From Formicarius rufipectus (Eukaryota; Chordata; Aves; Passeriformes; Formicariidae), in the NCBI GenBank assembly GCA_013399695.1, contig VXAU01001833.1:1-64000 (forward strand): a stretch of 64,000 bases of DNA. Direction: 5' to 3'. The stretch's first letter is position 1; each line of letters opens with the position of its first letter. The position numbers and the translations under genes are program-made. The notes under the pieces are model-generated. The model had not been told where the DNA came from. It did no database searches and worked only from the letters and a program-made list of their open reading frames with translations. Positions 1 to 12,200 of the stretch are shown one piece after another.

Positions 1-488
1 AGTGGGTGAAACCACGACACCATGTTTTCCCTTACTTCTTCACATTTTCTCCTTTCTTACTCCTCTTCAGCTGTGCAGTGTTTCCTCATGAAAACACTAC
101 TGTATGCTTTGTGTTTCTAAGGCAAGACCTTTTTTCCTGGCAGTGACAGAACACAGCACCAAACTTTTGGCAGCACAGACACTTTGAGACTATTCCTATT
201 TCTGCTACATGAACTCGTGGCTGCTTGTTCTGAAGAGCAGGAGTGGTGGGTTGTCGTGCCTTCACCTCCCACCAGTAGCTCCTATCTTCTGTGCAGCACA
301 CAAAGTTTGCAGGGTGCAAAGCAAAAGGAAGGGCAGTAAGGAACCAGCCACTCTTCCCAGGAGCCAAATCCTTTTCACAGCAAGTACACTGGCACTTTGA
401 GGGGGGCAGACAGCAGGTGAAGAAAAACAAACCTTAAGAACTGGTTCCCAGGTGACATTAAACTAGTGCCCTGCTAGTAACTGCTCAC
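1..488 (-). other. APBB1IP: APBB1IP intron after coding exon 12 (incomplete)
   Basis: Intronic sequence running off the window. I see no exon, repeat element or RNA gene in it. Overlapping open frames here do not resemble the RIAM tail. Confidence 0.75.
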
Positions 489-586
489 CTGTGCCTCTGA
501 CATATCCACTTTCTTCTGAGTGTCTGGAAATTCTGCACTGAAACGACGAGTAATCTGGGGAATCTGTCCATTTGACTGAACAGTAC
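489..586 (-). CDS. APBB1IP: APBB1IP coding exon 12: start of the C-terminal tail (residues 452-484)
   Basis: The exon finishes Gly452 and encodes TVQSNGQIPQITRRFSAEF, then PDTQKKVDMSEAQ. The NGQIPQ motif and position match human RIAM, while the rest of the tail diverges as is usual for this low-complexity region. The acceptor is TTGTGACAG and the donor CAG|GTGAGC in phase 0. This is the last exon in the window; the proline-rich C-terminal exons and stop codon lie to the left. Confidence 0.9.
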
Positions 587-3500
587 CTGTCACAAGGGGA
601 GGAGACAGAGAGAAGAGAGTGTTACATTTTTGTGATACTAACCAGATCAGGGAAAAGTCAACTAAAGAAAAAGGCTGTAAAAATGCCTTTACAGTGTCCA
701 TGAAGAACCACCTGTTATAGGGGTTCATAATTCATATACAATTACATAATTCACTAAAATTCATATGGATATCTGTTTTCTACTTCAGGTTCATTTTGTA
801 GCTTTTCATATTCAGTTCATTACTTAAGGAAAATATACAAAGTACCTTACATTAAAACCCATACCTGTCCATATGCCTCCATGGCTGTGGCTGACAAACT
901 TACACGCAAGTGGTAGAAATACGTAGACTTGACAGAAATTATCAGTGTGTACAGGTGTTGACAAATGACGAGCTTTTTCTCCTGACTACTTTACAAGTGC
1001 TGATTACAGAAGGGACCATTAAGGGTGACACAGGAGTAGAGATGGGAAGCTGGCTTTGGAAGGGAAGCAGAAATCTAACTGGCATGGTTAAAGTCCACCC
1101 TCTGGCCTGCTGTTGTTTGAATTCCTGTCTTTCATAACAGTATTTTGAAGTATGTAGTGTCTTGTAGTATTACCACATTCTCCGTTTTTATGGCAAGTTC
1201 TTGCCTTTAGTTTAGGCTAAAGACTAAAAGTGCCACAGTTTCATATCAATCACTCATGAGAGCTGAAGGTCAGAGGGGCTGATCCACTTAACTTAGTAAA
1301 TGAGATAAGAGCTCTGAAACTTCTTGCCCATTTGTAATCATGAAGATTTGTGAACTTCCCGGTCTTCTCAGATTACTGCAGATCTGCACGCTGGCTAAGT
1401 TAAAGCTCTGCAAAACGTCTGCCCACCATTCCTGCGTGTGTAAGTGATATGCATAAATAACCTGGTACTGTCAAGTGGAGCAAGTGAATGTGAGACCAAA
1501 GGACAAACTTAGGAGTTTTATTATGAAAAATTCTTGGCCTCTGTATAGTCTGATGAGGATTAAATAAACCCTCCAGTTTAGTGCAGGATTTTGGGAAGCT
1601 GTACATGTCAAAGCAGAAGACAGGCTTTGGTGCCTAGAGATACACATTTGTACACATTAATGACTGCTTTAGCTCTACTATAATTTACAGTTCTGACATC
1701 CAGTAAAGTTCCACTCATGTACTTCTCTGATGTCAGTGAACCCTTAGCTGTCTACAGTGTAAGTCTAAGCAGAATGATGGCTCTAATCTTAAGTGTACTT
1801 TACTGAATAGTAAAGAGGTTCCATGAATATTTTAAGAAATAGAATAAATTATTTTTACTGCCTGCAAATTACATGACTGGCAGAGAAGTAAGACAAACTC
1901 TGCAGTATACTTAATTTCCTAGAGCTGTTTAGGCTTCAAGGGATGATAGAAGGTGGTCTGAAGTCCTTATGTTTTATGCCTGACTGCTTTGATGTTCAGC
2001 ATATTTAGTCCAAAGTACCATTTGGATCATTCACATTACAGTCTTGTGTTTGTTGAAGGACTCACATAGAACTCAACAAAGCGATTAAACTAATCTTGTG
2101 ACTGTATAAGTGCTCAGTGGAAGGAGATCTAAATCCCTGGGTTCTGTGGCTGTGTCCTCAAGAGAAGCAAGTTACCGTCTCTCCTCCCTTTGCAGTCCAC
2201 AGCAGAGCAGGAGTCTGGTCTTCACACCGCTCAAAGAGGTTGCGGCTCTTGGTCATACCGAGATCTAACTAAATGAACAAGTGCAGAGAGAGATCTACAC
2301 TATCCAGTACAAGGCATAGTATTCTACTTGGCAAATATGATACACCAAGGCTGGGACATGGTAATTTGTTTCTTCTTCTGTCAATGGATTTCATAAACTA
2401 TGCAAGACTTGAAAGTAACACTCAAAATATCTCCTGCCACATACCTCCACATATGCTATCACATATAAAATCAGCCAGCTAATGGACTCCCAGTCAATAT
2501 AATATGTGAATCTATGGAATTTTTTATAATTTAAATGTTATAGTATTCCTTGCAAGTCAATTTCTCCAAAATTTCATGGTGAATTAGTATTTGTTTTAAG
2601 AAAAAAAAATAGTCCAAATAGAATGCAAAATTATAGATACTCAAATGCAAAATATTCCACCTTGTAGTGATAACAAACATCTGAATAAAGCAACTTCTTT
2701 TATCTTCCAAACATCATGATATTGTGCTGGACAACTACATACACTGTGTTTTTTAGTGTCCAAAGACACACAGTAAGGCAGAGAGGAAACCAACGTATTT
2801 TGCCCGAGATGTGCCTGGTACTTCAGAACCATGGACTACACAGTTTAGGGTATATTTGAACACACAAATGCTGGCTACAGCAGTGTGTCCAGGGAATAGT
2901 GTCTACATGATATGCCAGAACAGAAGTTCCACCTGCCTTCCTTTGGCAGCCATGGAACTTAACAGATTACAGCCTCTGCTAAACTCACACAGGACTGTAG
3001 TTTTCTATGGCAGATTTTAGCCTATACTGAAATCAGGTCATGCAAATGGCTATCTGAAAACAGAAGAAAACATGCTTTGTTCCATTTCCAAAACATAAGC
3101 CAAAAACTGCTCACAGTCAGGCAGTTCAGGTTCTAGTATTATAGCTGGGCTCCAGGTTTTATACAGGGCAGCAATGAGAACTGTAAGACTGCCAGAATCA
3201 CAGTGACTTGCCTCAATTAGAAAGCTAATGATCCTTCTGAGATATTACCATAGAGACAATATACATGACTGAAATCTTTCTAGGCTACTCAACCATTTAA
3301 TGCAATCCAGTAGTTAAAATTAGCAGTATATTCTATTGAGCAAAGGCAGGGTTCATGGATTCCAGTCAGGAGCTGATGTCCCTTGGAGGTCTATATAGTC
3401 TTTATAAGGCCTCAATCCTGCCCATACCCAGTACAGACTGCAGCACCAGCATGGAGCCCCACTGGCCAGCCACCTCTCTACTGCTATCAGCACCAGAACA

Positions 3501-4456
3501 CGAATGTTCCATGGCTGTCCCATCCACCCTCACTCCACTAAACCCCTTCCCCCAACAGTGAGAAAATCCTCTGATCTCTAAACAGTCTGAGTCTCCCCAC
3601 CCCAGAAATCCATTTATTAACAAGATTTAACTTGAAGGAATAGTATGAAGACCACCCTCTATCTCACATGTACTGAGAATAGGTAAACTGAAGCCTTAAA
3701 AAGGTTTTTGGAGGATCTTGAGTTGTCTACATGAGAAGTCAGAATATCAACTGCCAACACTGATTTTGACTTTGCCTGTCTTATGACAGCAAGTAGTTGG
3801 CCAGCATGCCCTTCCCAATAGAAAACACTGTGTCTTAAGCATGTCAACTAAAAATACTCATGCAAATTACAGCTGTATCATTCACTGTTGTATTTGTATT
3901 GTGATAAGATCAGCAACAGCAATATGATGAAGCTCCTGGAAAAGGTTAGAAAATAACCCCATCTTTTCTGACTCTGTGTCCTTCTCTTAACACCCACATT
4001 ATTACCACACAAATAAATCAAAGGCAAAGAGAGTGGCTCACCCTCTAATAGTCTCTTTCTGAAAGGATCAATCTCAGAATATCCCAATCAATCTTTTTAC
4101 TAATTGGAAGAAAAATTCCAATACAGCCAGTGTGGAGAAAGGTAAACATAAAGCTTCAAGACATTGACCATCAGTCCCTAAAATGTAGACTAAGGATAAA
4201 GATGCCAACAGACAAATACCTTATTAAATTAAGCAGATTGAAACTGATCTTCAGTGAACTGTCTTTGTATTTTCAGAGTTCTAACTTTAAAGTGACAACT
4301 CTGCTGCTGGGCTTAGTTACAGACCACAGTCCTGTCTACAACATATTATCTTGCTGCATCGATGGGACAGTACTCTGAACAAAGACTATATGCAACACTG
4401 ACGGTAACAGAAGAAAGCAATAAATGTGACTTCAGCTTCTGCGACAGCATCAGTAC
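587..4456 (-). other. APBB1IP: APBB1IP intron, coding exons 11-12
   Basis: A 3.9-kb intron of unique-looking AT-rich sequence. I find no mobile element or exon candidate in it. Confidence 0.8.
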
Positions 4457-4568
4457 CTGCTGATGAGGATCCTGCAGGGGCAGCTGCAGTCCCTTGATTT
4501 GTCCACAGGGAGGACAAGCCAGCTTTCTTCACTGCACATTTGTAATTATCATAGAGTGTCTTGCCATA
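4457..4568 (-). CDS. APBB1IP: APBB1IP coding exon 11: helix after the PH domain (residues 415-451)
   Basis: The exon encodes YGKTLYDNYKCAVKKAGL and SLWTNQG, followed by an Ala/Pro/Ser-rich start of the tail. YGKTLYDNY is diagnostic for RIAM over lamellipodin. The exon ends one base into a Gly codon at the donor GCAG|GTACTG, a weak +4/+5 match. The next exon happens to begin with the same bases GTACTG. The acceptor is TTTTGCAG. Confidence 0.94.
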
Positions 4569-5528
4569 CTGCAAAACAATAAAATGAGCATTTGTTAGGC
4601 TTGACACAGGCCTAAGCAAAGCATTCATTCTGCTCTTGGACAACTTTTCTGACCCTGTTTCTTCCTACACAGTTTTGTTAAAAAATAGCTTCTACAAGTG
4701 GTGTGCCCTTTTCTGGACAAGGTTGGGTGGAAAGCATCTCTGTGATAGCACAATAAAACATCAATCCCGCTGACCAAACAGAGTCCTACTGATATCATTC
4801 TTACAATTTTATGTCTGATTCAGTATCTGTAAAATTCTTGAAACTTGGATTCTTGAAACCAACAGCTCTCAGTAAATATATTTTTCCATTTTTTTCCCAA
4901 GTATTACATTTTCAAACTGGAGACTTGAGACACAGGCTCTAGAGCAAACAGGTCTGTCAGTGTAAGACACAAAATAATTTGATGTTCACCCCATACCTTT
5001 GTTCAATGTCACCCTGCAGCACAACAAAACACCAAACTAACAGCTGAGAGGAGCAGGTCTGTGTAGGAAGGTCCAGTCAGTACCAAGGCTATGTATAAAT
5101 CCATCTCCCTTAATGTTTTGTGCAAAACAAAATGGGCTGTCATTTAGGATCTTTTTGAAGAGGGTGAGAGGCAAACAATTTGGGTAGAGCTGTCTTGAAA
5201 AATGTCAAAGCGGGACTGACCAGAACTTGCACCACAGCATATTATTATTAAGCCAGTTAACTCTGCAGTAAGTTTTATGAGTGCATGAGTTTTACAGCAA
5301 CTGAACTCACTCCTGTGTTAGCAAGAAAAACACACTGATAATTAAGTTTCAGGGACATTCGGCAAATTCATCCTCATCATGCACTTCTGATCTTTCTTTC
5401 TGTGGTAAAATTAGCATGAATGTCCATTCTTGTCACAGTATTTCCAGTTGAGGTGATGACAGTCAGTAGCCTGAGGAAAACAAGATTTTACATAAAATAT
5501 ATTTAAGAAAATTTACTTTTAATCTCAC
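4569..5528 (-). other. APBB1IP: APBB1IP intron, coding exons 10-11
   Basis: A 960-base intron with nothing recognisable inside. Confidence 0.85.
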
Positions 5529-5627
5529 CTTGGCAATTCTTATTCCTGTTACCCACTGATGCAAGGTTGCTCGATCATCACAGCATAAGTATTTGATATA
5601 TTGTGATTCCTTTTGAATCTGGGGGTG
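5529..5627 (-). CDS. APBB1IP: APBB1IP coding exon 10: end of the PH domain (residues 382-414)
   Basis: The exon encodes HPQIQKESQYIKYLCCDD, then RATLHQWVTGIRIAK. It holds the last strands and the C-terminal helix of the PH domain, with the family-invariant Trp at residue 406. Where human has DDTRTLNQW as I recall it, this bird has DDRATLHQW. The acceptor is ATCTTTCAG, the donor GTGAGA, and phase is 0 at both ends. Confidence 0.96.
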
Positions 5628-8429
5628 CTGAAAGATATTCATTCAGGAAATAAGACACAGAAATTAAATCACCATAAAAAAATCTGAGGGCACTGCACAG
5701 TGACCTTGTGAGAACACATCATGAAGATGATTTGAAAAAAAACCACCAACGCAGCAAAAACAGGGTATAGGAAAATATAAAAAAGATGGTGATTATGAAC
5801 TATACACAGCTTGCCACTGGCACTTTTTGCTTGAAATAATTTTAATGCATTGTAATGTGAATTCAAGAGCTACAGTAATGTAACAGTGATCTAGAGTTCA
5901 ATGAAGTTTACAAATGCTCTGGTTCAAGGTCTAGCACTCAATGCATAAACACTGGAAGGAAGTCTGTTTCTCATTGTGGTTTGTCATATGTAAGGCACCC
6001 AGACTGAACACTGAACATAATTAGTTTTCAAGGAGAATGTTAAATTTCTTTAAGCATAAATCCTGAGCTGAAACAGATTTTTCTTCCTAACTGCCTTTCT
6101 TTAGGCTGAATTCTAACTTTCTTCCTATACATTTTTACTCTGCTTTACTCTTGCTGTCGTTTACATCAGTTATGTAAAACTGTGGTATGTTCTAGATAAA
6201 TGAACATTCAAAATGCAAAACCATCAGAAGTGCTCAATTTTGTTTGTACCAGAAACATATACAATTTTTAAACCTTTTTTTCATTTTGGACAAAATTTAG
6301 GATCCCTTCCCCGTACTGATCAAGGTAGTACTGGTATATGTTGACATACCTTTGCAACTCCAAGACCACCAAAATGCGAGGCTGACTACTTGCCTAGGAC
6401 TGAAAATTCTGCCTAAGACCCAAGGAATTTGGTTTCCCTGCTACATCAGAGAAGGATGTAAGTCTTCAGTAACTTAATGGAGTAATATATATCTCTTGAT
6501 ATGCAAGGAAAAGAATGAACTCAAAGGAAAAGGCTTCAATATCCTTTATGCATGTGTTCATTTCTATCTATATTCTTATAAATTACAAGTTAGTGAAATA
6601 TTGTGAAGCTCCAAGGATCTACTGTTGTCACATCCCTCTCTTTTCAGCCTGTGCAGCTAAAACTCTGGAGCACACCTACACCTAGCAGCAAGGACCCTGG
6701 GTTTATACCTATTAGTAAGTCTCCAAAGCAGAGCACTCCTGGACGTGGGGAATTCAGGAAGGTCCCTCACAGCGCAGAGTGCTGTGAACAGCCTGCCAGC
6801 CCTGGGCTCAGGCAGGTGTCAGATGTCTCCTCACAGATGACTGCTGGTGGTTGGGACATCCTGGCTCACAGCTGGGTGATCCAGGGGTTCAAAAGCAAAG
6901 CTGAATAGAGGCCTTGCTCCTCAGCAATGTGTCCCATGCTCTACCCTCAGCACTGCAGCCAGGCCTCCCTTGCTTGTGCTGACCCAGCTGCCACACTGAT
7001 GCTAAAAAAAAAAAAAGGAACTGCTCTTGGTTAAATATAACCCATTTCATCATGCTGTAGTTTTGGTTCTTCTTAAACCCAGCAGTACACAGCATGGCCT
7101 CACACAGGGTGTGGGGACAAGGGGCACTGTGGCTTGGGGAGAATGGGACCACACAAACCAGTACTGCTGTATCATCATATTATGGAGCGAGACTAAACAC
7201 AGCAGGTAGATAACTGCAAGGAAATAAAAACCAAAGGGATATTACTCTTGAGAAGTCTCACAGATGAGTCCTGAGGCAGTCCCTGTGTTACTGGTTCCTG
7301 CATGTTTGCTCTCACCTGCTCACATAGGTCACCCTGTTGGCCGTGTTTCTGCAAACACACAGCTGACCGTATCCCCATGACAATGAACATGCCATCTGCC
7401 CAGCCCTCTGGAAGGGCCCATGGCTACCCTATTCTATTACACTGCTCTGGGGCACCCCCAAGTTGAGAACTAGGGACATCTCACACTGCAGCTCCAGAGA
7501 TGCCAGCTCACAGTCTCCAGGTGCCATAACTGCAGAGCAGGCACCATGCCCACCTCAAGGACCCTCACCCACCTGGTCCACTCACACACAGTTCAACATT
7601 CAGGGCTGGATCTTGCTCTTAATACACCTCTGTCACGTATCAAACAAAGGCAGTAACCAGGACCCTAGACAAACAGCTTTCTCCAGCTCCCCAGATCTGC
7701 CTGTCCTTGTTTCCTGCAGTCTCAGACAGCCTGAATGCTGCTCAAAGTGAACTCGGCTACTGCAATACATGGCCAGGACAGAATGCCTTAAAATCCTTAT
7801 TACACCTTCCACCATTTCTCCATTATGTGACCAAACACAGTGAAAACCACTAGAGAATCCAGGCTCAATGGTACCTTTAAAAATGAACTGTAAGCAGGCA
7901 CGTTCTGTAGCAAAGTATATCCCATATCCCTGGGTTACATTATTACCAATGGAGAAAAAAGAACCACGAGGTGCAAATGAAGACACTCTAACCCTGGCTA
8001 AATTCAATTCTTCAGGCACTTTTCAATCAGCCACTAGCAATTTTGCTCTGACAAGTAAGGTCCTACTCCAGCCAACAGATGGCACCCAAAGCTTTCAAAA
8101 GGAAAACTGCAAGCTTCCCACCCCCCCTCCTTTTGCATGACAAAGTCCAAACGATTTACATCTCTCCCCTCATTTTTCAAACACCACAGCTACCACCAGT
8201 TTTTTACTATAAGAAAAAAAATAAAAGATTTATGCAATTTAGCAAAGGATTCATGCAAACATCTGGAATAAAGTCCACACTGTGTAACAAGGCAAAGGCA
8301 TAGAGCAAGGTACTGGTACTGCACACACACAGCCCTGCCATGGCGATCTGCTTCTGGAGCGCTCAAGAGGGGCTGCTGCAGACCTCTCCTCTGGGGCACC
8401 CTGTGCAAGTGCTGGTTGCAAAAGAACAT

Positions 8430-9270
8430 CCATACTGTGTCAGACCAGAGGTCCCTGAACCCAGTATCTGGACTTTGACAGTGCCACAAATGGGGGAAGA
8501 GAAAGAACAGGATGTGGTACTTCCTTCTCTGTACTCTCGCTGTCTACAACTATTTTCAGGTCAGGGGCTTTCTGAACCCCATGGGGTTTCTCTGTGTTTA
8601 GGTTCTCCTCCAGATACTTGTTCAGCTTTTTGTTGAGTACAAAGAGAGTTCTGACACCCACAACATCTTTTAGCAACAATTTTCACAGATCTGTCACACA
8701 CTATGAAGAACCACCTCCTTCTCTGAATGTGACTGCCACTAGCTTTGTGTAACATTTTGTCTCTTTTTCAGCCTACAAGCTCTAGTCTCTTCAGTCAGTC
8801 TTCAATTTAAAGTAATTCCTTACCTTTGCTTATCCTTGTTAGTCTTGCTTGATACTTTTCCAAGTTTATTATATATCCTCTTTGACCTGAGAGAACCAGA
8901 ACTGCAAGGTGACCAGAAACCATGAACTTGTGCCATGGTAAGGCAACATTTGCTGTTTTATCATCTGTGCCTTTCCTGATCATTCCTAATGTTTGATTTA
9001 TATATCTGACAGCCACTGAGCACTGAACCTCAACCTCACAACGGCCTTCCAGAATTCTTCAGTCTGTCCTTTCCTTGATGGTCTGAATAACATATCATCA
9101 ACAAGCTTCCTCACCTCACTGCTTACCCCTGACTATGATTATTTTGAGACTGGGGGGTTCTCACCATCCTGAGAAGTTGAGAGGGAATTGTCAGTGAACG
9201 AGGTGAGAGTATCCCTTGCTGGATATCATGGGAGTAACTTAGTGGCTACCCTCCACCCTATTTTTCACTG
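8430..9270 (-). mobile_element. Very old CR1-type LINE 3' fragment
   Basis: The left edge reads AACATCCATACTGTGTCAGACC, close to the 3' end of ancient amniote CR1 copies known from turtles and crocodilians. Eroded matches continue through 'ccttcacaacatc'-like (8660) and 'cctttcctgatcattcctaatgtt'-like (8970) blocks and a 'cacctcactgcttacccc' block (9111). The element is therefore on the minus strand with its 3' end at the left. Many substitutions and indels are present and no coding frame survives. The right boundary is uncertain. Confidence 0.65.
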
Positions 9271-12200
9271 GTTATTGACTCCACTAAGCAATCCATCTTA
9301 GCTACTGATATTCACCAATGGGGCCTAGTCCAAATTGCCCCAGTCAGTTCCCTGATAAATGACTTCAATCAGCAACCATGATCAGGTGCAGAGTGACGAG
9401 TATATGCTGTCAATTAGGGACCAATCCAGCAAGCTGCTGAACCCCCAGCTCTCAGAAGGAAGGTCAGACACCTCAGAGCCATTTGGGCACTCTGTATTTT
9501 CTCTTAACAGCTGAGAAGTTCTGGGTATTACTTTCCAAGAAGCAGCAGCCCTGGCTCCCTTTACATATATCGTTATCAGTGACACTGGACCCATATCCCA
9601 TTGAGGAAAGCTGGAAACGTCCCCATCACCCTTCCTGAGCTTTGTATCTGGTCTGTGGAGGACTGTCACATGCTGCCAGTGCAGAGGCTGCCTACAGCGA
9701 CTGTCTACAAGGCCAGACCACAGGATCCAACACCAGCAGCACCAACTTTAATACTGAAGATTATTATTAAGTGGTCCAGATGGAGGCATTTGGCTTCCTG
9801 TGGTGTTTAGATCCATGAAGCATGGTACTTTTTTATGCTGCTTACTTTTCAGCCAGGAATTGCCACACCCCAGCCCAGCAGATTGGTCCCTTGGAAGAAC
9901 TGTACCACAATGAATGTGGCAAGTACAAATGGCAGAAGTCTCTGCTGTCAATGCTGACCTTTACAAGCTTGACTCTCCACTAAAAGCTTCAGGCAAAATC
10001 TGTTAGATAGTGCATAAAAACTGTGACTAAGGGTAAGCAATTCAAAGAAGAATCCAGGCAGCTCTAAGTCCCTAGAAATGTTGACTTGGTATGAAGATCC
10101 CTAAATGATTCTATGAATCTTTGAGGACCAATTTTCTCCTTTCACAGCTCCTGCATCTCAGGAAAGTGCTAAGTACAGCTCACAGATGTGAGCTGCAGTC
10201 ACTATGCAGGTCTGGTTTTGCTACGCTAGATTCAGAGTCCCTGTAATCAGTCTGGGAGACTAAGAGGGGTCATAACAATACCAATCATGACAATCATGTG
10301 AGAAATACTGTACTTTAAGGCAAAATAACACTACCCTCAGTTAGTGTTACACATCTCACACACAGACACAGATAATTAATTTTGTTTCAGGGTGCATACC
10401 ATGTTCTGAGAAGATCATTAAAATCATCTGACAGCAAAGTGAACACATTTTCTCTGGAAAGGTTTAGCACCTTTGCCTCTAAAATATACAGTACCAAAAT
10501 TAATTACAAAAGACAACTGCTTAAAAACAACTGCTCTAGAAGTCCTAGCTTGAATGAAAAGTGGGAAAACGCAAGTAGAAAGAGACTTCAGAATTTTTCT
10601 TATACTAAAAAAAAGTAACAGCATTTTGAAAGAATATGGACCATAGTGATTTTTTTTCTGTCAACACCAAAACCCTTAATAATGATGAATTAGTCACATC
10701 ATTGAGCCTGATTTTGGAAGTATTAAGGTCTGAGCACCTCAAATGTCAGGCTGCAAAAGCACAAGCCATGTTTCACCCAGAAAAGCACTGAAAAGTTTTG
10801 GCACAGAATTTATTATTTTCTTCTGAGCCACTGCCCATAAGCATCAACTGTCTAGAGATAAAGAAAGCAGAAGCAGTGGAATATAAATATTTTCTGGAGA
10901 GGTTTAAAAAAAATATTTGTCTACAGATTATATTTTCAGATATAAAATAAACTCTTTGCCTAAGGAAAAAAAGATAGAACACATTGAAAACCTGAAGAAA
11001 TGGGAACTGAATGATGTGGTTTCTGTGGTGTCTGCCAAAACAAATGACTAAAGGCCATGTGTGCATGAAATTGGAGACTATCCCAATAAAATGTTCTTTC
11101 TCTTTGCCTTCTTCCAACACTGAAGATGAAAAGCAAACTGAAGTTATTCAGGCATCTCACTGGACTCCTTGCCCCAAAATATATGGATCATTGCTCATTC
11201 TCTGAGGCAGAAACAATAGTCAGAGGCACAAAGAAAGACTAACTCTGATCAAAAGCTTTGGCTTTCAGCTGATTTTTCACAAAATGGTCAATATTTTTGG
11301 ATACCTTATCTTCTACTGATGAACTTGTGCCATGTTGAACTAGCTTCTCAGAAGAGACTCTTCTGGATCCCATGACTGCAAGTAGAATTAATACTCAGCA
11401 CCTTTCAAAAAATCGCATTGAAGTGGTTCAAATTTGCAATCTGCTACTGAACATGGTCAAATTCTGATGTTATGCACTTCTTGCATGAAGAAGATCAGGC
11501 TTATGATCTTTTGAAGACATGTGTGAACTCTACAGATCAACCAGTAACTGTCTTATTACAAGGAAATTATTCTTTTGACCCTACATTTCTCTAATGCTCG
11601 AGGCAAATTTTTTAGGTCATTAAAGATATCTGTAATAGCCATTGTAACCAAAGAGGTCTGCTTGATGCAGGAAATTATATTTTCTGAAGCTATTATATTC
11701 CATTTCTCGATTTTTATTCTCTGTCCTTATTTTCTCCTTTGTTTATACATTAATCTTGCAAAACTGTGCATGTACTACAACTGTAATCCCACATATCTGA
11801 GTGTTCTGCAATAAAAAGTATTTCTGCTTTTGCTTCTTCAGTTTATCTAGCAATGAATTGTATTCGAACAACCGAAGCATTCCTGGTAACACAATTTTCA
11901 AATATTTCACATAAAGAAACAAAAAAAATTCCTGTTTTTTATCCTTGTTTTCTGCACTAGCTATTTGTTCTACATAGTGTTTTCTATCTCAAACACTCCT
12001 AATTCTCAGCTTCCACCTTCTTAACTGTCACTGTGTGCAATGAATTACATACAAGACTGTCTGTGACGGAAGAGGGAATCAGGAGCTAAGCAGCTAACTA
12101 CCAAATTAGCTGCTAGAATGACACTGCTGTTGCAAACAGAAGCTATGCTTCTGGAAAATCTACTTCCAAATTTCTCTAGACCATTAGAATTTTTTTTTAA

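Noticed and set aside
7633..8019. 128-codon minus-strand frame, considered as an unannotated exon
   Set aside because: No recognisable domain, no splice context in phase with neighbouring coding exons, and exons on either side already join correctly.
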